Source: Bacteroidales bacterium
GTDB lineage: Bacteria > Bacteroidota > Bacteroidia > Bacteroidales > Tenuifilaceae
DNA: 64,000 nt
Assembly: GCA_013141385.1 (NCBI GenBank)
Contig: JABFRB010000001.1
Location: 62,001-126,000 of the forward strand
Direction: 5' to 3'
Shown here one piece after another: positions 45,258 to 55,349 of this stretch. The translations under genes and the position numbers were made by a program. The first letter of the stretch is position 1. Every line of letters starts with the position of its first letter. The notes under the pieces were generated by a model. That model ran no database searches and was not told the origin of the DNA. It saw only the letters and a program-made list of their open reading frames with translations.

Positions 45258-46668
45258 TTACTATAAATACTATTTAATAAGAATAAAATCATTTTTTAAA
45301 GATATTTCCGATGCAATTAAGGGTACCGAGGCTGACTACACCTCAATAAACCTTCGGAGAGCATTAATACTGCTTTCTATTCCAATGGTACTCGAAATGT
45401 CGATGGAGTCGATATTTACAATTGTTGATATTTTCTTTGTCTCTAAATTAGGTTCCGATGCAACTTCTATTGTAGGGCTAACAGAGTCACTACTATCATT
45501 GGTTTATGCTTTCGGTATTGGGTTTGCTATATCTGCTACAGCAGTTGTTTCTCGCCGTATTGGCGAAAAGCAGCCACGAAAAGCAGCCAATGCTGCATTT
45601 CAAGCAATGCTTGTTGCAGGATCTGTTTCGTTACTTATTTCGCTAATTGGAATCTTTTTTAGCGATAAGTTGCTCAGTATAATGGGTGCAAGCCATGAGG
45701 CGATATCTGCCCATGGGGGATATACTAAACTTATGCTTGGCGGAAATATCACTATTATGTTCCTGTTTATCCTTAATGGAATTTATCGTGGAGCAGGAGA
45801 TGCTGCAATTGCCCTGAGAGTTTTATGTATTTCAAATATGATAAACATTGTACTTGATCCTCTTCTGATATTTGGCATTGGTCCTTTTCCTGAACTTGGG
45901 GTTACAGGAGCCGCTGTAGCAACTAATATTGGTCGTGGAACGGGAGTGTTGATTCAACTTTATACCCTGTTTAACGGAAGCAACAGGATTCGACTCTATT
46001 TACATGATTTAAAGCCCGATTTAAAGCAGATTATTTCCTACATTAAATTATCATCAGCAGGAATCCTTCAACTTCTGATTGGAACAAGCAGCTGGGTTGC
46101 AATGGTTAGAATAATTTCAGAGTTTGGGAGTTTAGCCGTTGCTGGTTATACAATAGGTATTAGGGTGATAATCTTTGCCATTTTACCTTCATCAGGACTG
46201 AGCAATGCTGCTGCAACTCTTGTAGGTCAAAACCTAGGAGCAGGTAGACCCTCGCAGGCAGCGAAATCTGTTTGGTCTACAGGAATTGCTAATACTATTT
46301 TTCTTGGTATTATTGGGCTGATTCTTGTTACATGGCCTGAACCGGTAATCAGATTATTGGTGCAACAGGATGATGTTGTTAACAAAAGTGTTGAATGTCT
46401 CAGAATTATTAGTTTAGGTTTTATTTTTTATGGTTTTGGGATGGTACTGGTTAACTCGCTTAATGGGGCAGGGGATACGTTAACGCCGATGTTTATAAAT
46501 ATATTCTGTTTCTGGCTATTTGAGATACCACTAGCATATATCCTAGCAATTAAGTTTGGAATGCAGGAAAGGGGTGTTTACTATGCAATTGTTATGGCAG
46601 AAGTAGCAATGACTCTCACAGCATTACTTTTTTTTATAAGAGGGAAATGGAAATTGAAGAAAGTGTAA
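45220..46668 (+). CDS. MATE-family multidrug efflux transporter
   Basis: 482 residues with twelve predicted membrane helices in two related halves. The N-terminal half shows LLSIPMVLEMSMESIFTIVD and FVSKLGSDATSIVG; the second half has LIGTSSWVAMVRIISEFG. This is the NorM/DinF type of H+- or Na+-coupled exporter of cationic drugs. ATG 45220 and ATG 45247 (MKRDYY) are both possible starts; neither has its own Shine-Dalgarno, and both lie inside the upstream 40-codon ORF. Expression is probably controlled by the leader region at 44961-45257. A perfect 15-bp terminator follows. Confidence 0.93.
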   Translation: MLNTENEDDMKRDYYKYYLIRIKSFFKDISDAIKGTEADYTSINLRRALILLSIPMVLEMSMESIFTIVDIFFVSKLGSDATSIVGLTESLLSLVYAFGIGFAISATAVVSRRIGEKQPRKAANAAFQAMLVAGSVSLLISLIGIFFSDKLLSIMGASHEAISAHGGYTKLMLGGNITIMFLFILNGIYRGAGDAAIALRVLCISNMINIVLDPLLIFGIGPFPELGVTGAAVATNIGRGTGVLIQLYTLFNGSNRIRLYLHDLKPDLKQIISYIKLSSAGILQLLIGTSSWVAMVRIISEFGSLAVAGYTIGIRVIIFAILPSSGLSNAAATLVGQNLGAGRPSQAAKSVWSTGIANTIFLGIIGLILVTWPEPVIRLLVQQDDVVNKSVECLRIISLGFIFYGFGMVLVNSLNGAGDTLTPMFINIFCFWLFEIPLAYILAIKFGMQERGVYYAIVMAEVAMTLTALLFFIRGKWKLKKV

Positions 46669-46688
46669 TGAACATTATGTTTTATGAA

Positions 46689-46721
46689 AACTCTGTCAGG
46701 GTTCTGAACCCTGACAGAGTT
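46689..46721. terminator. Bidirectional terminator between the MATE gene and pyrF
   Basis: AACTCTGTCAGGGTT-CTG-AACCCTGACAGAGTT: perfect 15-bp arms with a 3-base loop between convergent genes, AT-rich on both sides. Confidence 0.85.
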
Positions 46722-46736
46722 ATATATTAATCTCTT

Positions 46737-47570
46737 TTAAAGTAGCTTAGCAGAAGTAAGTATTTGCTGCATCTCCTGCTGTAGTTGTAGTGCTTTTTGT
46801 CGAGCCAATTCAGCGAAATGCTCGGTACTATCAGCGTAAATAATGCCTCGGGATGAGTTTACAATAAGACCACATTTACTATTCATCCCAAAATTGGCAA
46901 CATCTTTAAGGCTCCCTCCCTGCTCACCAACACCTGGAACCAGCAGAAAGTGTTCAGGCGCAATTTTGCGAATATCTTTAAAACGCTCTGCCCGAGTAGC
47001 ACCAACCACATACATAGTATTGTTGGTGTTTCCCCAAGTTAAGGACTTCTCAATAACCTCTTCGAAAATTCTTTTTCCAGTTGCTTTATTTTCAATCATC
47101 TGAAAATCGGAGTAGCTTTCATTGGATGTTAAAGAAAGAAGTATTACCCATTTATTCTTGAAATCGAGGAAAGGTTCAACGGAATCCTTTCCCATGTATG
47201 GAGATATTGTAATTGCATCGCAATCGAGACTTTGAAAAAAGGTACGAGCATACATCTTTGCAGTGCTTGTAATGTCGCCTCTTTTGGCATCTGCAATTAT
47301 GAATAAATCAGGATACTTATTGCGAATATATTTAACTGTTTTAGTGAGACTATTCCAACCAGCAGCCCCATGAACTTCATAGAATGCAAGGTTTGGTTTG
47401 TAAGCAATTACCAAGTCTGCTGTTGAATCTACAATTGCTTTATTGAACTCGAAGATTGGATCTTCACTTGTCAGAATATGCTGTGGAATCTTTGATAAAT
47501 CTGTATCAAGTCCTATACAAAGAAAACTTTTCTTGATTTGTATCTGTTCAAAAAGCTGCTCGTAGTTCAT
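46737..47570 (-). CDS. pyrF: Orotidine 5'-phosphate decarboxylase
   Basis: 277 residues, the longer type 2 form of the OMP decarboxylase TIM barrel. Signs: [12 protein letters not shown] near the N-terminus, the catalytic DAKRGDI (94-100) with Asp94, Lys96 and Asp99, and the phosphate loop [13 protein letters not shown]. It makes UMP from OMP, the last step of de novo pyrimidine synthesis, in the cytoplasm. It is third in the purM-prfA-pyrF operon, 9 bases after prfA. Confidence 0.96.
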   Translation of the reverse strand: MNYEQLFEQIQIKKSFLCIGLDTDLSKIPQHILTSEDPIFEFNKAIVDSTADLVIAYKPNLAFYEVHGAAGWNSLTKTVKYIRNKYPDLFIIADAKRGDITSTAKMYARTFFQSLDCDAITISPYMGKDSVEPFLDFKNKWVILLSLTSNESYSDFQMIENKATGKRIFEEVIEKSLTWGNTNNTMYVVGATRAERFKDIRKIAPEHFLLVPGVGEQGGSLKDVANFGMNSKCGLIVNSSRGIIYADSTEHFAELARQKALQLQQEMQQILTSAKLL

Positions 47571-47579
47571 GTTATTAGG

Positions 47580-48668
47580 TTATTCTTCGCTTGCTGCTTT
47601 TAACCTTTCTGCATTCTCAGCGAGTTGTAACTTATCTATAATCTCTTGAATATCACCATCGATAATTGCTGATAGATTATAGAGGGTAAAGTTGATTCGA
47701 TGATCGGTTACCCTTCCTTGCTGATAGTTATAAGTACGAATCTTTGCTGAGCGGTCGCCTGTTGAAACCATTGTTTTGCGTTTTAGCGCAATCTCATCGA
47801 TGTATTTTTGGTATTCAAGGTTATAAAGCCTAGTTCTTAGTTCAGCAAGCGCCTTATCGTAGTTTTTAAGCTGCGATTTTTGATCCTGGCATTGAACAAC
47901 AATACCCGAAGGAATGTGAGTAAGACGGATAGCAGAATATGTAGTATTTACGCTCTGTCCACCAGGCCCTGATGCACAGAAGGTGTCCTTACGGATATCT
48001 TCAACTCTTAAATCGATATCAAATTCCTCGGCCTCAGGGAGAACGGCTACAGTTGCAGCAGATGTGTGAACACGACCCTGCGTTTCGGTTTGGGGTACGC
48101 GTTGAACCCGGTGAACACCCGATTCATATTTTAGGATACCATAAACACCATTACCTTTAACATTTAGCACAATCTCCTTGTATCCACCAACAGAGCCTTC
48201 GGAAATACTTGATACTTCATATTTCCAACCCTTAGTCTCAATATACTTTGTGTACATCCTATATAAATCGCCAGCAAATATGCTTGCCTCATCACCACCA
48301 GTTCCAGCCCGTATTTCAAGAACTGCATTCTTGCTATCCTGAGGATCTGCAGGGAGAAGAAGTATTTTTATCTCCTCCTCAAGGGTCATTTGCTGCTGAG
48401 TAAGGGTTTCAAGTTCAATCTTTGCCATCTCACGCATCTCTTCATCCTTTTCGGTAGCAAGAATTTCTCTTGAACCATCAATATTGCTTAAGATATTTTT
48501 AAACTTTTCATAAGCTTCAACTAAAGGCTCTAACTCACGATACTCCTTATTTAAACTGATATATCGCTTCATATCACCAATTACAGCAGGGTCTGTAATT
48601 TGCTGACCTATTTCTTCGAATTTATGTCTTAACCCCTCTAGTTTCCTGAGTATTGTATTTTCTTCCAT
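47580..48668 (-). CDS. prfA: Peptide chain release factor 1
   Basis: 362 residues, close to the usual RF1 length. The catalytic GGQ occurs in [20 protein letters not shown], preceded by [19 protein letters not shown], the RF1-type order (RF2 has a different domain 2). It ends translation at UAA and UAG on the ribosome. It starts 50 bases after purM and is 9 bases ahead of pyrF. Confidence 0.96.
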   Translation of the reverse strand: MEENTILRKLEGLRHKFEEIGQQITDPAVIGDMKRYISLNKEYRELEPLVEAYEKFKNILSNIDGSREILATEKDEEMREMAKIELETLTQQQMTLEEEIKILLLPADPQDSKNAVLEIRAGTGGDEASIFAGDLYRMYTKYIETKGWKYEVSSISEGSVGGYKEIVLNVKGNGVYGILKYESGVHRVQRVPQTETQGRVHTSAATVAVLPEAEEFDIDLRVEDIRKDTFCASGPGGQSVNTTYSAIRLTHIPSGIVVQCQDQKSQLKNYDKALAELRTRLYNLEYQKYIDEIALKRKTMVSTGDRSAKIRTYNYQQGRVTDHRINFTLYNLSAIIDGDIQEIIDKLQLAENAERLKAASEE

Positions 48669-48718
48669 GACACTTTATAAAATTGTGCGCAAAGGTAGCT
48701 ATATTTTTGTAAAAGAGT

Positions 48719-49888
48719 TTAGTATTGGAACTCCCCCATTTCAGTGCGGAGGGTAAGTTTTTTTCCATGATGACCTGTACAAAAGCCAACAATCTGAGCA
48801 TCTACACCATATTCCTTTGATAGCGAAATGATATCTTCTGCAAATTCAGGGTAAACATATATCTCGAATCGATGACCCATATTAAAAACTTTATACATCT
48901 CCTGCCAATCGGTTCCAGATGTCTCCTGAATAATTTTAAATAGAGGAGGTATTGGGAAAAGATTATCCTTAGTGATATGTAAATTATGAGCAAAGTTCAT
49001 CACTTTTGTTTGGGCTCCTCCAGAACAATGGACTAAACCATGTATTACTGGATGATAATTTTCGAGAACATCACGAATAATAGGAGCATAGGTTCTAGTT
49101 GGAGAAAGAACCATCTTTCCAGCAGTTAAGCCAATCTCATCAATCTGATCGGTTAATTTGTATTTGCCTGAATAAACAAGTTCTTTTGGAACGTTAGGAT
49201 CAAAACCTTCGGGGTATTTTTCTGACAAATAATTTGCAAAAACATCATGTCGAGCAGAGGTTAGTCCATTACTACCCATACCGCTATTATACTCATTCTC
49301 ATACTTTGCTCTACCGTACGAACTTAATCCGATAATAACATCACCATCCTGAATATTATCATTGGAGATTATCTGCGATCGCTTTATACGTGCAGTTACA
49401 GTTGAATCAACAATAATTGTCCTAACCAAATCGCCAACATCGGCAGTTTCTCCGCCAGTAAGAGTAATATTTACCCCTAAATCACTCATTTGTTGACAAA
49501 ACTCTTCAGTTCCCTCAATAATTGCTGAGATAACATCTCCTGGTATAAGGTTTTTATTACGCCCAATTGTTGAAGATAAAAGGATATTATTGGTTATTCC
49601 AACGCACAGAAGATCATCAAGATTCATAACAATTGCATCTTGAGCAATGCCTTTCCAAACAGACATATCGCCAGTCTCCCTCCAGTACAAATAGGCCAAT
49701 GATGATTTTGTACCAGCACCGTCAGCATGCATCACTGTACAATAGTTTTTATCTCCAGTAAGAATGTCTGGCACAACTTTACAGAATGCTTTTGGGAATA
49801 ATCCTTTATCCAGATTACTTATTGCTTTGTGTACATCTTCCTTTGAGGCTGAAACGCCACGCTGGTTATAACGGGATGTATTTGTCAT
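48719..49888 (-). CDS. purM: Phosphoribosylformylglycinamidine cyclo-ligase (AIR synthetase)
   Basis: 389 residues of the PurM fold. Start RYNQRGVSASKEDV, an ADGAGTKSSLA phosphate-binding strand, DDLLCVG and TLTGGETADVGDL. It closes the imidazole ring in purine synthesis using ATP. Slightly longer than E. coli PurM (345). First gene of the purM-prfA-pyrF unit, which mixes nucleotide synthesis with translation termination and is a conserved order in Bacteroidales. Confidence 0.94.
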   Translation of the reverse strand: MTNTSRYNQRGVSASKEDVHKAISNLDKGLFPKAFCKVVPDILTGDKNYCTVMHADGAGTKSSLAYLYWRETGDMSVWKGIAQDAIVMNLDDLLCVGITNNILLSSTIGRNKNLIPGDVISAIIEGTEEFCQQMSDLGVNITLTGGETADVGDLVRTIIVDSTVTARIKRSQIISNDNIQDGDVIIGLSSYGRAKYENEYNSGMGSNGLTSARHDVFANYLSEKYPEGFDPNVPKELVYSGKYKLTDQIDEIGLTAGKMVLSPTRTYAPIIRDVLENYHPVIHGLVHCSGGAQTKVMNFAHNLHITKDNLFPIPPLFKIIQETSGTDWQEMYKVFNMGHRFEIYVYPEFAEDIISLSKEYGVDAQIVGFCTGHHGKKLTLRTEMGEFQY

Positions 49889-50023
49889 CTTTACTCTTTA
49901 AAATCAAGGCAAATTAGTAAAAATCCTAGTATTTATCTTGTTGGTGGTTGCTTGTTACTCAATTCATTAATTTGATTTAAATGTGTATCCGCTTAAATAA
50001 CAAAATCAAAACTTTGTGATGGG

Positions 50024-50043
50024 ATTCCTGCATTCGCAGGAAT
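50024..50043. repeat. Short hairpin repeat and ATTGTCAAATTG low-complexity block
   Basis: ATTCCTGC-ATTC-GCAGGAAT is a perfect 8-bp hairpin of a common dispersed kind. Further on, 50097-50168 holds imperfect tandem CTCATTGTCAAATT units. Together they fill the gap before the DUF6150 gene; no ORF is present. Confidence 0.4.
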
Positions 50044-50171
50044 GACAGTTAAGTTTGTTTGTTGAAATAGTAATCTAAATGGATACTCATATCGATTTAT
50101 TGCTAAATTGCCTCATTGTCAAATTGATTAATTGGCATATTGTCTCATTGTCAAATTTTCAAATTGACTTA

Positions 50172-50513
50172 TCATTCCAGTTTAAAAAGTTCTTTCTTGG
50201 ATTCATTTTTTAAACCAGCTTGATCTGGGGAATCTACTAAGCAAATTTTAATGTTTGAATCCTTTTCGGCATCAACAAAGATTAGAAGCATATTCGCTTC
50301 TTTTTTAGTCGACACCTGCATCCAATAGCCTATTTTTGTTACATCCTTTGCTTCATAAACAAAGAATACAAGAAGATCTGCCTGTTCAGGTTTATCAACT
50401 GCGAATACTCTTACTTGGGCTGAGTCAATAGTACTTACCTCAAAGTATTTCTGAGCCTGAGCATTATTCGTCAGGAAGATAATACAAAAGAGAAAAAATG
50501 AAAATCGGTACAT
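50172..50513 (-). CDS. DUF6150-like secreted small protein
   Basis: 113 residues. A signal peptide (MYRFSFFLFCIIFLTNNAQA, then Q) is followed by repeating beta units with the pattern VDxPxQADLxVFFV / VDSPDQAGLKN, typical of DUF6150 (a family of short exported Bacteroidota proteins). Probably periplasmic or surface-exposed. The role is unknown. It sits 70 bases downstream of the porE-like gene in the same orientation, but a transcript link is not certain. Confidence 0.7.
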   Translation of the reverse strand: MYRFSFFLFCIIFLTNNAQAQKYFEVSTIDSAQVRVFAVDKPEQADLLVFFVYEAKDVTKIGYWMQVSTKKEANMLLIFVDAEKDSNIKICLVDSPDQAGLKNESKKELFKLE

Positions 50514-50582
50514 CTATTAACTCGCTATTTAACACTAAAAAAAGGAGCTCGAAGGCTCCTTAGGAAATATCATAGTTTAAGG

Positions 50583-52571
50583 TTATTCCTTTCCTGAAAC
50601 CTTATAATCTGTACGAAGCACCTTGAATTCGGTTCTACGACAAATTTGGTAAACAGTTTCTTTCTTTTCGTTTGAATCAAGAGTATCGGCAAACTTTTGA
50701 TCAAGCGCAACACCTAACGTCATATATGGGTACTGTGCAACAAGATCAGCATCAGCAATCTTAGGCTGTGATTGTGCATAACCTTTGGCTTTTAGCCTAT
50801 CTGTAGCAATACCTTTTTCAATCAAGTAGTTTACAACCGATTGGGCTCGTTTTTGCGACAGTTCATAGTTATATTCAAGCGAACCGCGACTATCTGTATG
50901 CGATCCTAGCTCAATGGTAACATTGGGGTTATCGTTAAGTATTTCAACTAATTTATCGAGTGCGGCCATTGATTCTGGTCTAAGTTCCCAACGATCGTAA
51001 TCGTAGAAAATATTTGGAATCTCGATAGGTTTTTCAGTTGATGTTAGCTTAATTTTTGCCTCAAAGTCCTTGCTTTGGTTGATTCCTCTTGTTGTCTCTT
51101 TGCTCTTATTATTCAAATAACCTTTCTTCGAGGCAACAACTACGTAATCGGTATTAGGATTCAACATAAACTTAAATGAACCATCTTCTGCTGTCTCCAC
51201 GGTAGTAATTAACCCGTTGCTTCCAACAAGTTTAACTGTTGATTGAGCGATAGGTTTACTCGTTTTTTCATCGCTAACCTGTCCCATCATATTTAGTACA
51301 ATTGGAGGTAGATAGAAGAGATAGATATCATCTGCGCCTCTGCCACCGGATCTTCGAGAAGAAAAGTAGCCAGCCTCACGTTCTTGTTCAAAGGTAATCC
51401 CAAAATCATCGGAAGGGGAATTAATAGGAAACCTCATATTTTCAACGGTCCACTCTTTCTTGTCGTTAAATTTTGCACGGAATATATCTAAACCACCAAT
51501 ACCAGGCTGTCCATCGGATGAAAAGTATACAGTTCCATCAGAATGAATGAAAGGGAACATCTCATTACCAAATGTATTAATTTCTCCTCCCATGTTAATA
51601 GGTTCGCCCCAATTATCGCTGGTACTTGCACGGGTCATTTTCCAAATATCAATACCACCAAAGCCTCCTTTTATATTACTTGCAAAATATAGTGTAAGCC
51701 CATCGTTTGAGAGCGAAGGATGGGCAACAATCATACTATCAGGTGCAATTTGAATGGCTTCTGGAGTTAACCAGCCACCCTCACTTTTTTTAGAAAATAG
51801 AATTTCGCATCCGAGTTTTTCGCGTTTACTTACCCTACATCGGGTAAAAAACATGGTATTGAAATCAGCGGACAAAGAGCATGTACCCTCATCAGCAGCA
51901 GTATTTATGGTTTCATCCAATTTCTTTGGTTCGCTCCAAACACCTTTTTTATCACGTTCTGTATAAAAAATATCCGAGAATAATTCGCCAGTTGCTGATG
52001 AGATTTTTCCACCTGTTGCTCCAGTGCGTGATGAGGTAAAGAACAAAGAGTTATATTCAGCAGTTCCGTAAGCAGGACTATAGTCGCTTTGCTTTGAATT
52101 AATGCTTCTTACATTTGTTATTTCATAACCAGATGGTGTTGCAATCCACTGTTTAGCCAATTCACAGGAACGAATACCAACATCTGTGAGTTTATCATTT
52201 GGTGCAAGCTGTTTGTATTTTTGATAATTCTCCAACGCTTGATCGTATTTTTCTCCCATCTTAAGCATTTCAGCATAGTAGAAGAAAGCCTTTGGATCTG
52301 TACAATTTTTCATAATTGCCTTTTGATACCAAAGTTCTGCCTGACGGGCGTTACCTATTAATCGGTAACAGGTTGCTATTTTGTAAAGATATTTTGCCAA
52401 TTCAACTTTATCCTGTTGAATTTTTTCAAGTTCAGGTTTATAAATATCAATAGCATCGAAATAAGCCCCCGCTTTGAACAGTGCGTCGGCTCGTTGTAAT
52501 TTGGTAGTTTGTCCCTGAGCGATGCTTAGCCCGGTCAAAACAATGAGAATACTTAAGATAAAATTTTTCAT
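50583..52571 (-). CDS. porE: PorE-like outer-membrane protein: TPR-PD40-CRD-OmpA
   Basis: 662 residues. Signal peptide (1-20), TPR region (25-140), WD40/PD40 beta-propeller (150-425; YFASNIKGGFGGIDIW, YFSSDGQPGIGGLDIF), carboxypeptidase-regulatory beta sandwich (430-515) and an OmpA peptidoglycan-binding domain (520-635; ELGSHTDSRGSLEYNYELSQ). This domain order is that of PorE, which ties the type IX secretion system to peptidoglycan in Porphyromonas. No other T9SS gene is near, so the T9SS role is inferred from architecture. No lipobox is evident. Confidence 0.8.
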   Translation of the reverse strand: MKNFILSILIVLTGLSIAQGQTTKLQRADALFKAGAYFDAIDIYKPELEKIQQDKVELAKYLYKIATCYRLIGNARQAELWYQKAIMKNCTDPKAFFYYAEMLKMGEKYDQALENYQKYKQLAPNDKLTDVGIRSCELAKQWIATPSGYEITNVRSINSKQSDYSPAYGTAEYNSLFFTSSRTGATGGKISSATGELFSDIFYTERDKKGVWSEPKKLDETINTAADEGTCSLSADFNTMFFTRCRVSKREKLGCEILFSKKSEGGWLTPEAIQIAPDSMIVAHPSLSNDGLTLYFASNIKGGFGGIDIWKMTRASTSDNWGEPINMGGEINTFGNEMFPFIHSDGTVYFSSDGQPGIGGLDIFRAKFNDKKEWTVENMRFPINSPSDDFGITFEQEREAGYFSSRRSGGRGADDIYLFYLPPIVLNMMGQVSDEKTSKPIAQSTVKLVGSNGLITTVETAEDGSFKFMLNPNTDYVVVASKKGYLNNKSKETTRGINQSKDFEAKIKLTSTEKPIEIPNIFYDYDRWELRPESMAALDKLVEILNDNPNVTIELGSHTDSRGSLEYNYELSQKRAQSVVNYLIEKGIATDRLKAKGYAQSQPKIADADLVAQYPYMTLGVALDQKFADTLDSNEKKETVYQICRRTEFKVLRTDYKVSGKE

Positions 52572-52768
52572 TCCCCAAACTTTAGAATGTCTATTTATAA
52601 GTTGTTTTGTAAACGATGCAAATAATTTATTATTATTCGCTCTTAGAGCGTAAAAGTAAGTAATATTTCTAATATAAGAAATACTTTGTGAATGGAGCTT
52701 TCATAACCAATTAATTCTGTATTGAATAAACTACGAATGAAAAATGGGAGTTAACCTCCCATTCCTTA

Positions 52769-54964
52769 TTAGCGAATAAATAGCAACTCACGATATTTTG
52801 GCAACGGCCAAATCTCATCATCAACAATTAATTCAAGTTTATCGATATGGAATCTAATCTCATCAAGATACGGCTTAACCTGTTTGGAATATTTCTGTGC
52901 ACGCTCAGGGAATTCATTTATCAGGTTGAGATCTCTGCGAGTTTCATCCATTAGTTTAACCTGCTCACGAATGGTTTTAATATGCACAGCCATCATTTTT
53001 AATGTCTGTAGCTGATGCTCGGCTAATGATAAAAACTCTTTCTCATCGGTAAATAATTCTTTTAATCCTTTGATGTTTGTTAAAATTACATTCTGATACG
53101 CAATTGCAGTAGGAATGATATGGTTAATAGCCAAATCGCCAAGAATTCGAGCTTCAATTTGAACTTTCTTAACAAAAATCTCATTGTGAATATCGTATCT
53201 TGCCTCTAGTTCCCGTTCCGAAAGAACATTGTTATCACCCAACAGCTTAATTGATGCTGGGTAAAGGAATGTCTTATACGCCTCGGTTGCATCTGGTAAA
53301 TTTGGCAACCCGCGTTTTTGTGCCTCATCAATCCACTCTTGGCTATAACCATTTCCCTCGAACCGAATTTTCTTTGAATCGATAATTAATTTCCGAAGAC
53401 ATTGGAAAATTGCTTCATCTTTCTTTACACCTTTTTCAATTAGTTTATCAACCTCGACCTTAAATTTGTTTAGTTGATCGGCAACCGCAGTATTCACAAC
53501 TATTAAAGGTGAAGCACAATTTGCTGAAGAACCAACTGCCCTGAATTCAAATCTATTTCCAGTAAAGGCAAAGGGCGAAGTGCGATTACGATCAGTATTA
53601 TCTAGCAAAATTTCAGGAATTTTTCCAATGATATCTAGTTTCAATTCTGTTTTCTCATCAGGAGTCATTTTCCTTTCCGAAATTCTTTGTTCCAAATCAT
53701 CAAGAACTCCGTTAAGTGTTTTGCCTATAAATACCGACATTATTGCAGGAGGTGCTTCGTTTGCCCCTAAACGATGAGTGTTGGATTCGCTGGCAATGCT
53801 ACCTAGTAATAGAGCAGGGTAATCGTGTACTGCTTTTATAGTATTAATTAGGAATGTGAGGAACATTAAATTATTCTTGGGTGTGCCTCCAGGAGAAAGC
53901 AAATTTATTCTAGAATCGGTCATCAACGACCAATTGCAATGCTTTCCTGAGCCATTAATCCCGCTGAATGGTTTTTCGTGAAAGAGGATCCTGAACTTAT
54001 GTCTTCGTGCTATTTTCTCCATCAGCGACATTAAAAGCTGGTTATGATCAACGGCAAGGTTTGCCTCTTCGAAAATGGGTGCACATTCGAATTGATTTGG
54101 CGCTACCTCGTTATGCCTTGTTTTAACAGGTATTCCTAATTTATAGCACTCCATTTCAAAATGTTTCATGAATGCTGAAACCCTTTCGGGTATTGACCCA
54201 AAGTAATGATCTTCCAATTGTTGATCTTTTGCAGCAGCATGTCCCATCAATGTTCTCCCACAAAGCGCAAGATCCGGGCGAGCGTTAAAAAGCGATTCAT
54301 CAACCAAGAAATATTCTTGCTCCCAACCCAATGTTGCAAAAACTTTATTTACCTCTTTATCGAAATAGGATAGGACAGAGACCGCTGCTTTATCAAGGGC
54401 ATTCAATGATTTTAGGTGAGGGGTTTTAAAATCTAGTGCCTCGCCAGTATATGATACAAAAATTGTTGGTATACAAAGGGATTGCTCAAAAATAAATGCA
54501 GGTGAAGTTGGATCCCATGCTGAATAACCACGTGCCTCGAAGGTGTTTCGGATACCGCCGCTAGGAAAGCTGGATGCATCAGGTTCTTGCTGAACTAGCA
54601 AATCTCCATGGAAACTTTCAATGGCCTCGCCATTTCTATCAAGTGTGAAAAAGGCATCATGCTTTTCGGCAGTTGCCCCATTCAACGGGTGAAACCAGTG
54701 TGTATAATGCGTTGCACCTCTTTCAATTGCCCACAATTTCATACCTGATGCAACCTGTCCGGCTATCTTTCTATCAATCCGTCTACCCTCATCTATTGCA
54801 CTTACTACGCTATCATAAGCCTCTCGTGATAGGTAACGTTTCATCTTATTCCTGTCAAAAACATTTATTCCAAATACATCTGAAATCCTATTGGACTCAA
54901 AATCAATTTGAAGTGGATTGCGATTTACTGCTTCGTCGATTGCTTTAAACCTTAGATGTGCCAT
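52769..54964 (-). CDS. glnN: Type III glutamine synthetase
   Basis: 731 residues, the length of GSIII (about 730) rather than GSI (470). Landmarks: KHDAFFTLDRNGEAIESFHG, the Glu-rich metal site (GWEQEYFLVD), KTRHNEVAPNQFECAPIFEEA, and HCNWSLMTDSRINLLSPGGT in the ATP/glutamate region. It joins ammonium to glutamate with ATP in the cytoplasm as a dodecamer. It stands alone between the porE-like gene and the divergent gpmI; the 385-bp upstream region may hold its nitrogen control. Confidence 0.96.
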   Translation of the reverse strand: MAHLRFKAIDEAVNRNPLQIDFESNRISDVFGINVFDRNKMKRYLSREAYDSVVSAIDEGRRIDRKIAGQVASGMKLWAIERGATHYTHWFHPLNGATAEKHDAFFTLDRNGEAIESFHGDLLVQQEPDASSFPSGGIRNTFEARGYSAWDPTSPAFIFEQSLCIPTIFVSYTGEALDFKTPHLKSLNALDKAAVSVLSYFDKEVNKVFATLGWEQEYFLVDESLFNARPDLALCGRTLMGHAAAKDQQLEDHYFGSIPERVSAFMKHFEMECYKLGIPVKTRHNEVAPNQFECAPIFEEANLAVDHNQLLMSLMEKIARRHKFRILFHEKPFSGINGSGKHCNWSLMTDSRINLLSPGGTPKNNLMFLTFLINTIKAVHDYPALLLGSIASESNTHRLGANEAPPAIMSVFIGKTLNGVLDDLEQRISERKMTPDEKTELKLDIIGKIPEILLDNTDRNRTSPFAFTGNRFEFRAVGSSANCASPLIVVNTAVADQLNKFKVEVDKLIEKGVKKDEAIFQCLRKLIIDSKKIRFEGNGYSQEWIDEAQKRGLPNLPDATEAYKTFLYPASIKLLGDNNVLSERELEARYDIHNEIFVKKVQIEARILGDLAINHIIPTAIAYQNVILTNIKGLKELFTDEKEFLSLAEHQLQTLKMMAVHIKTIREQVKLMDETRRDLNLINEFPERAQKYSKQVKPYLDEIRFHIDKLELIVDDEIWPLPKYRELLFIR

Positions 54965-55349
54965 AATTTAAATTTTTTGTAAAAATATTTTTTATTTATA
55001 ATATATACAAATATTAGGGGTGTATTGTTTATTTTTAATAAAAATATTTTATTAACCCCCTAAAAAAGTATACATCGAATATATAAAATAGTATTTTATT
55101 GATTTTGATGCTTGAATTTATTCTCAAATAATAAATATCCAAAAGATATCTTCTTTATTAACTTACAAAATGAGTTAAAAACCTTTTTCAACATTTTGTT
55201 TTTATATAGATTAAATAGTTCACACCAAATATTTATTTTTTAAAGTTCTCATACATTCCAAAAAAGATATCTTTGAAGATTTAATTTTTAAATGATCAAA
55301 CTAATCCTAATTTTTATTGTTTACATAATACACTTTTTATCAACAATTT
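54965..55349. other. Divergent promoter region glnN / gpmI
   Basis: Strongly AT-rich, with no ORF. AATATTTG and TACAAAAAATTT (minus strand) lie near the glnN start, but no full TTTG...TAnnTTTG pair could be fixed. No riboswitch-like structure was seen. Confidence 0.35.
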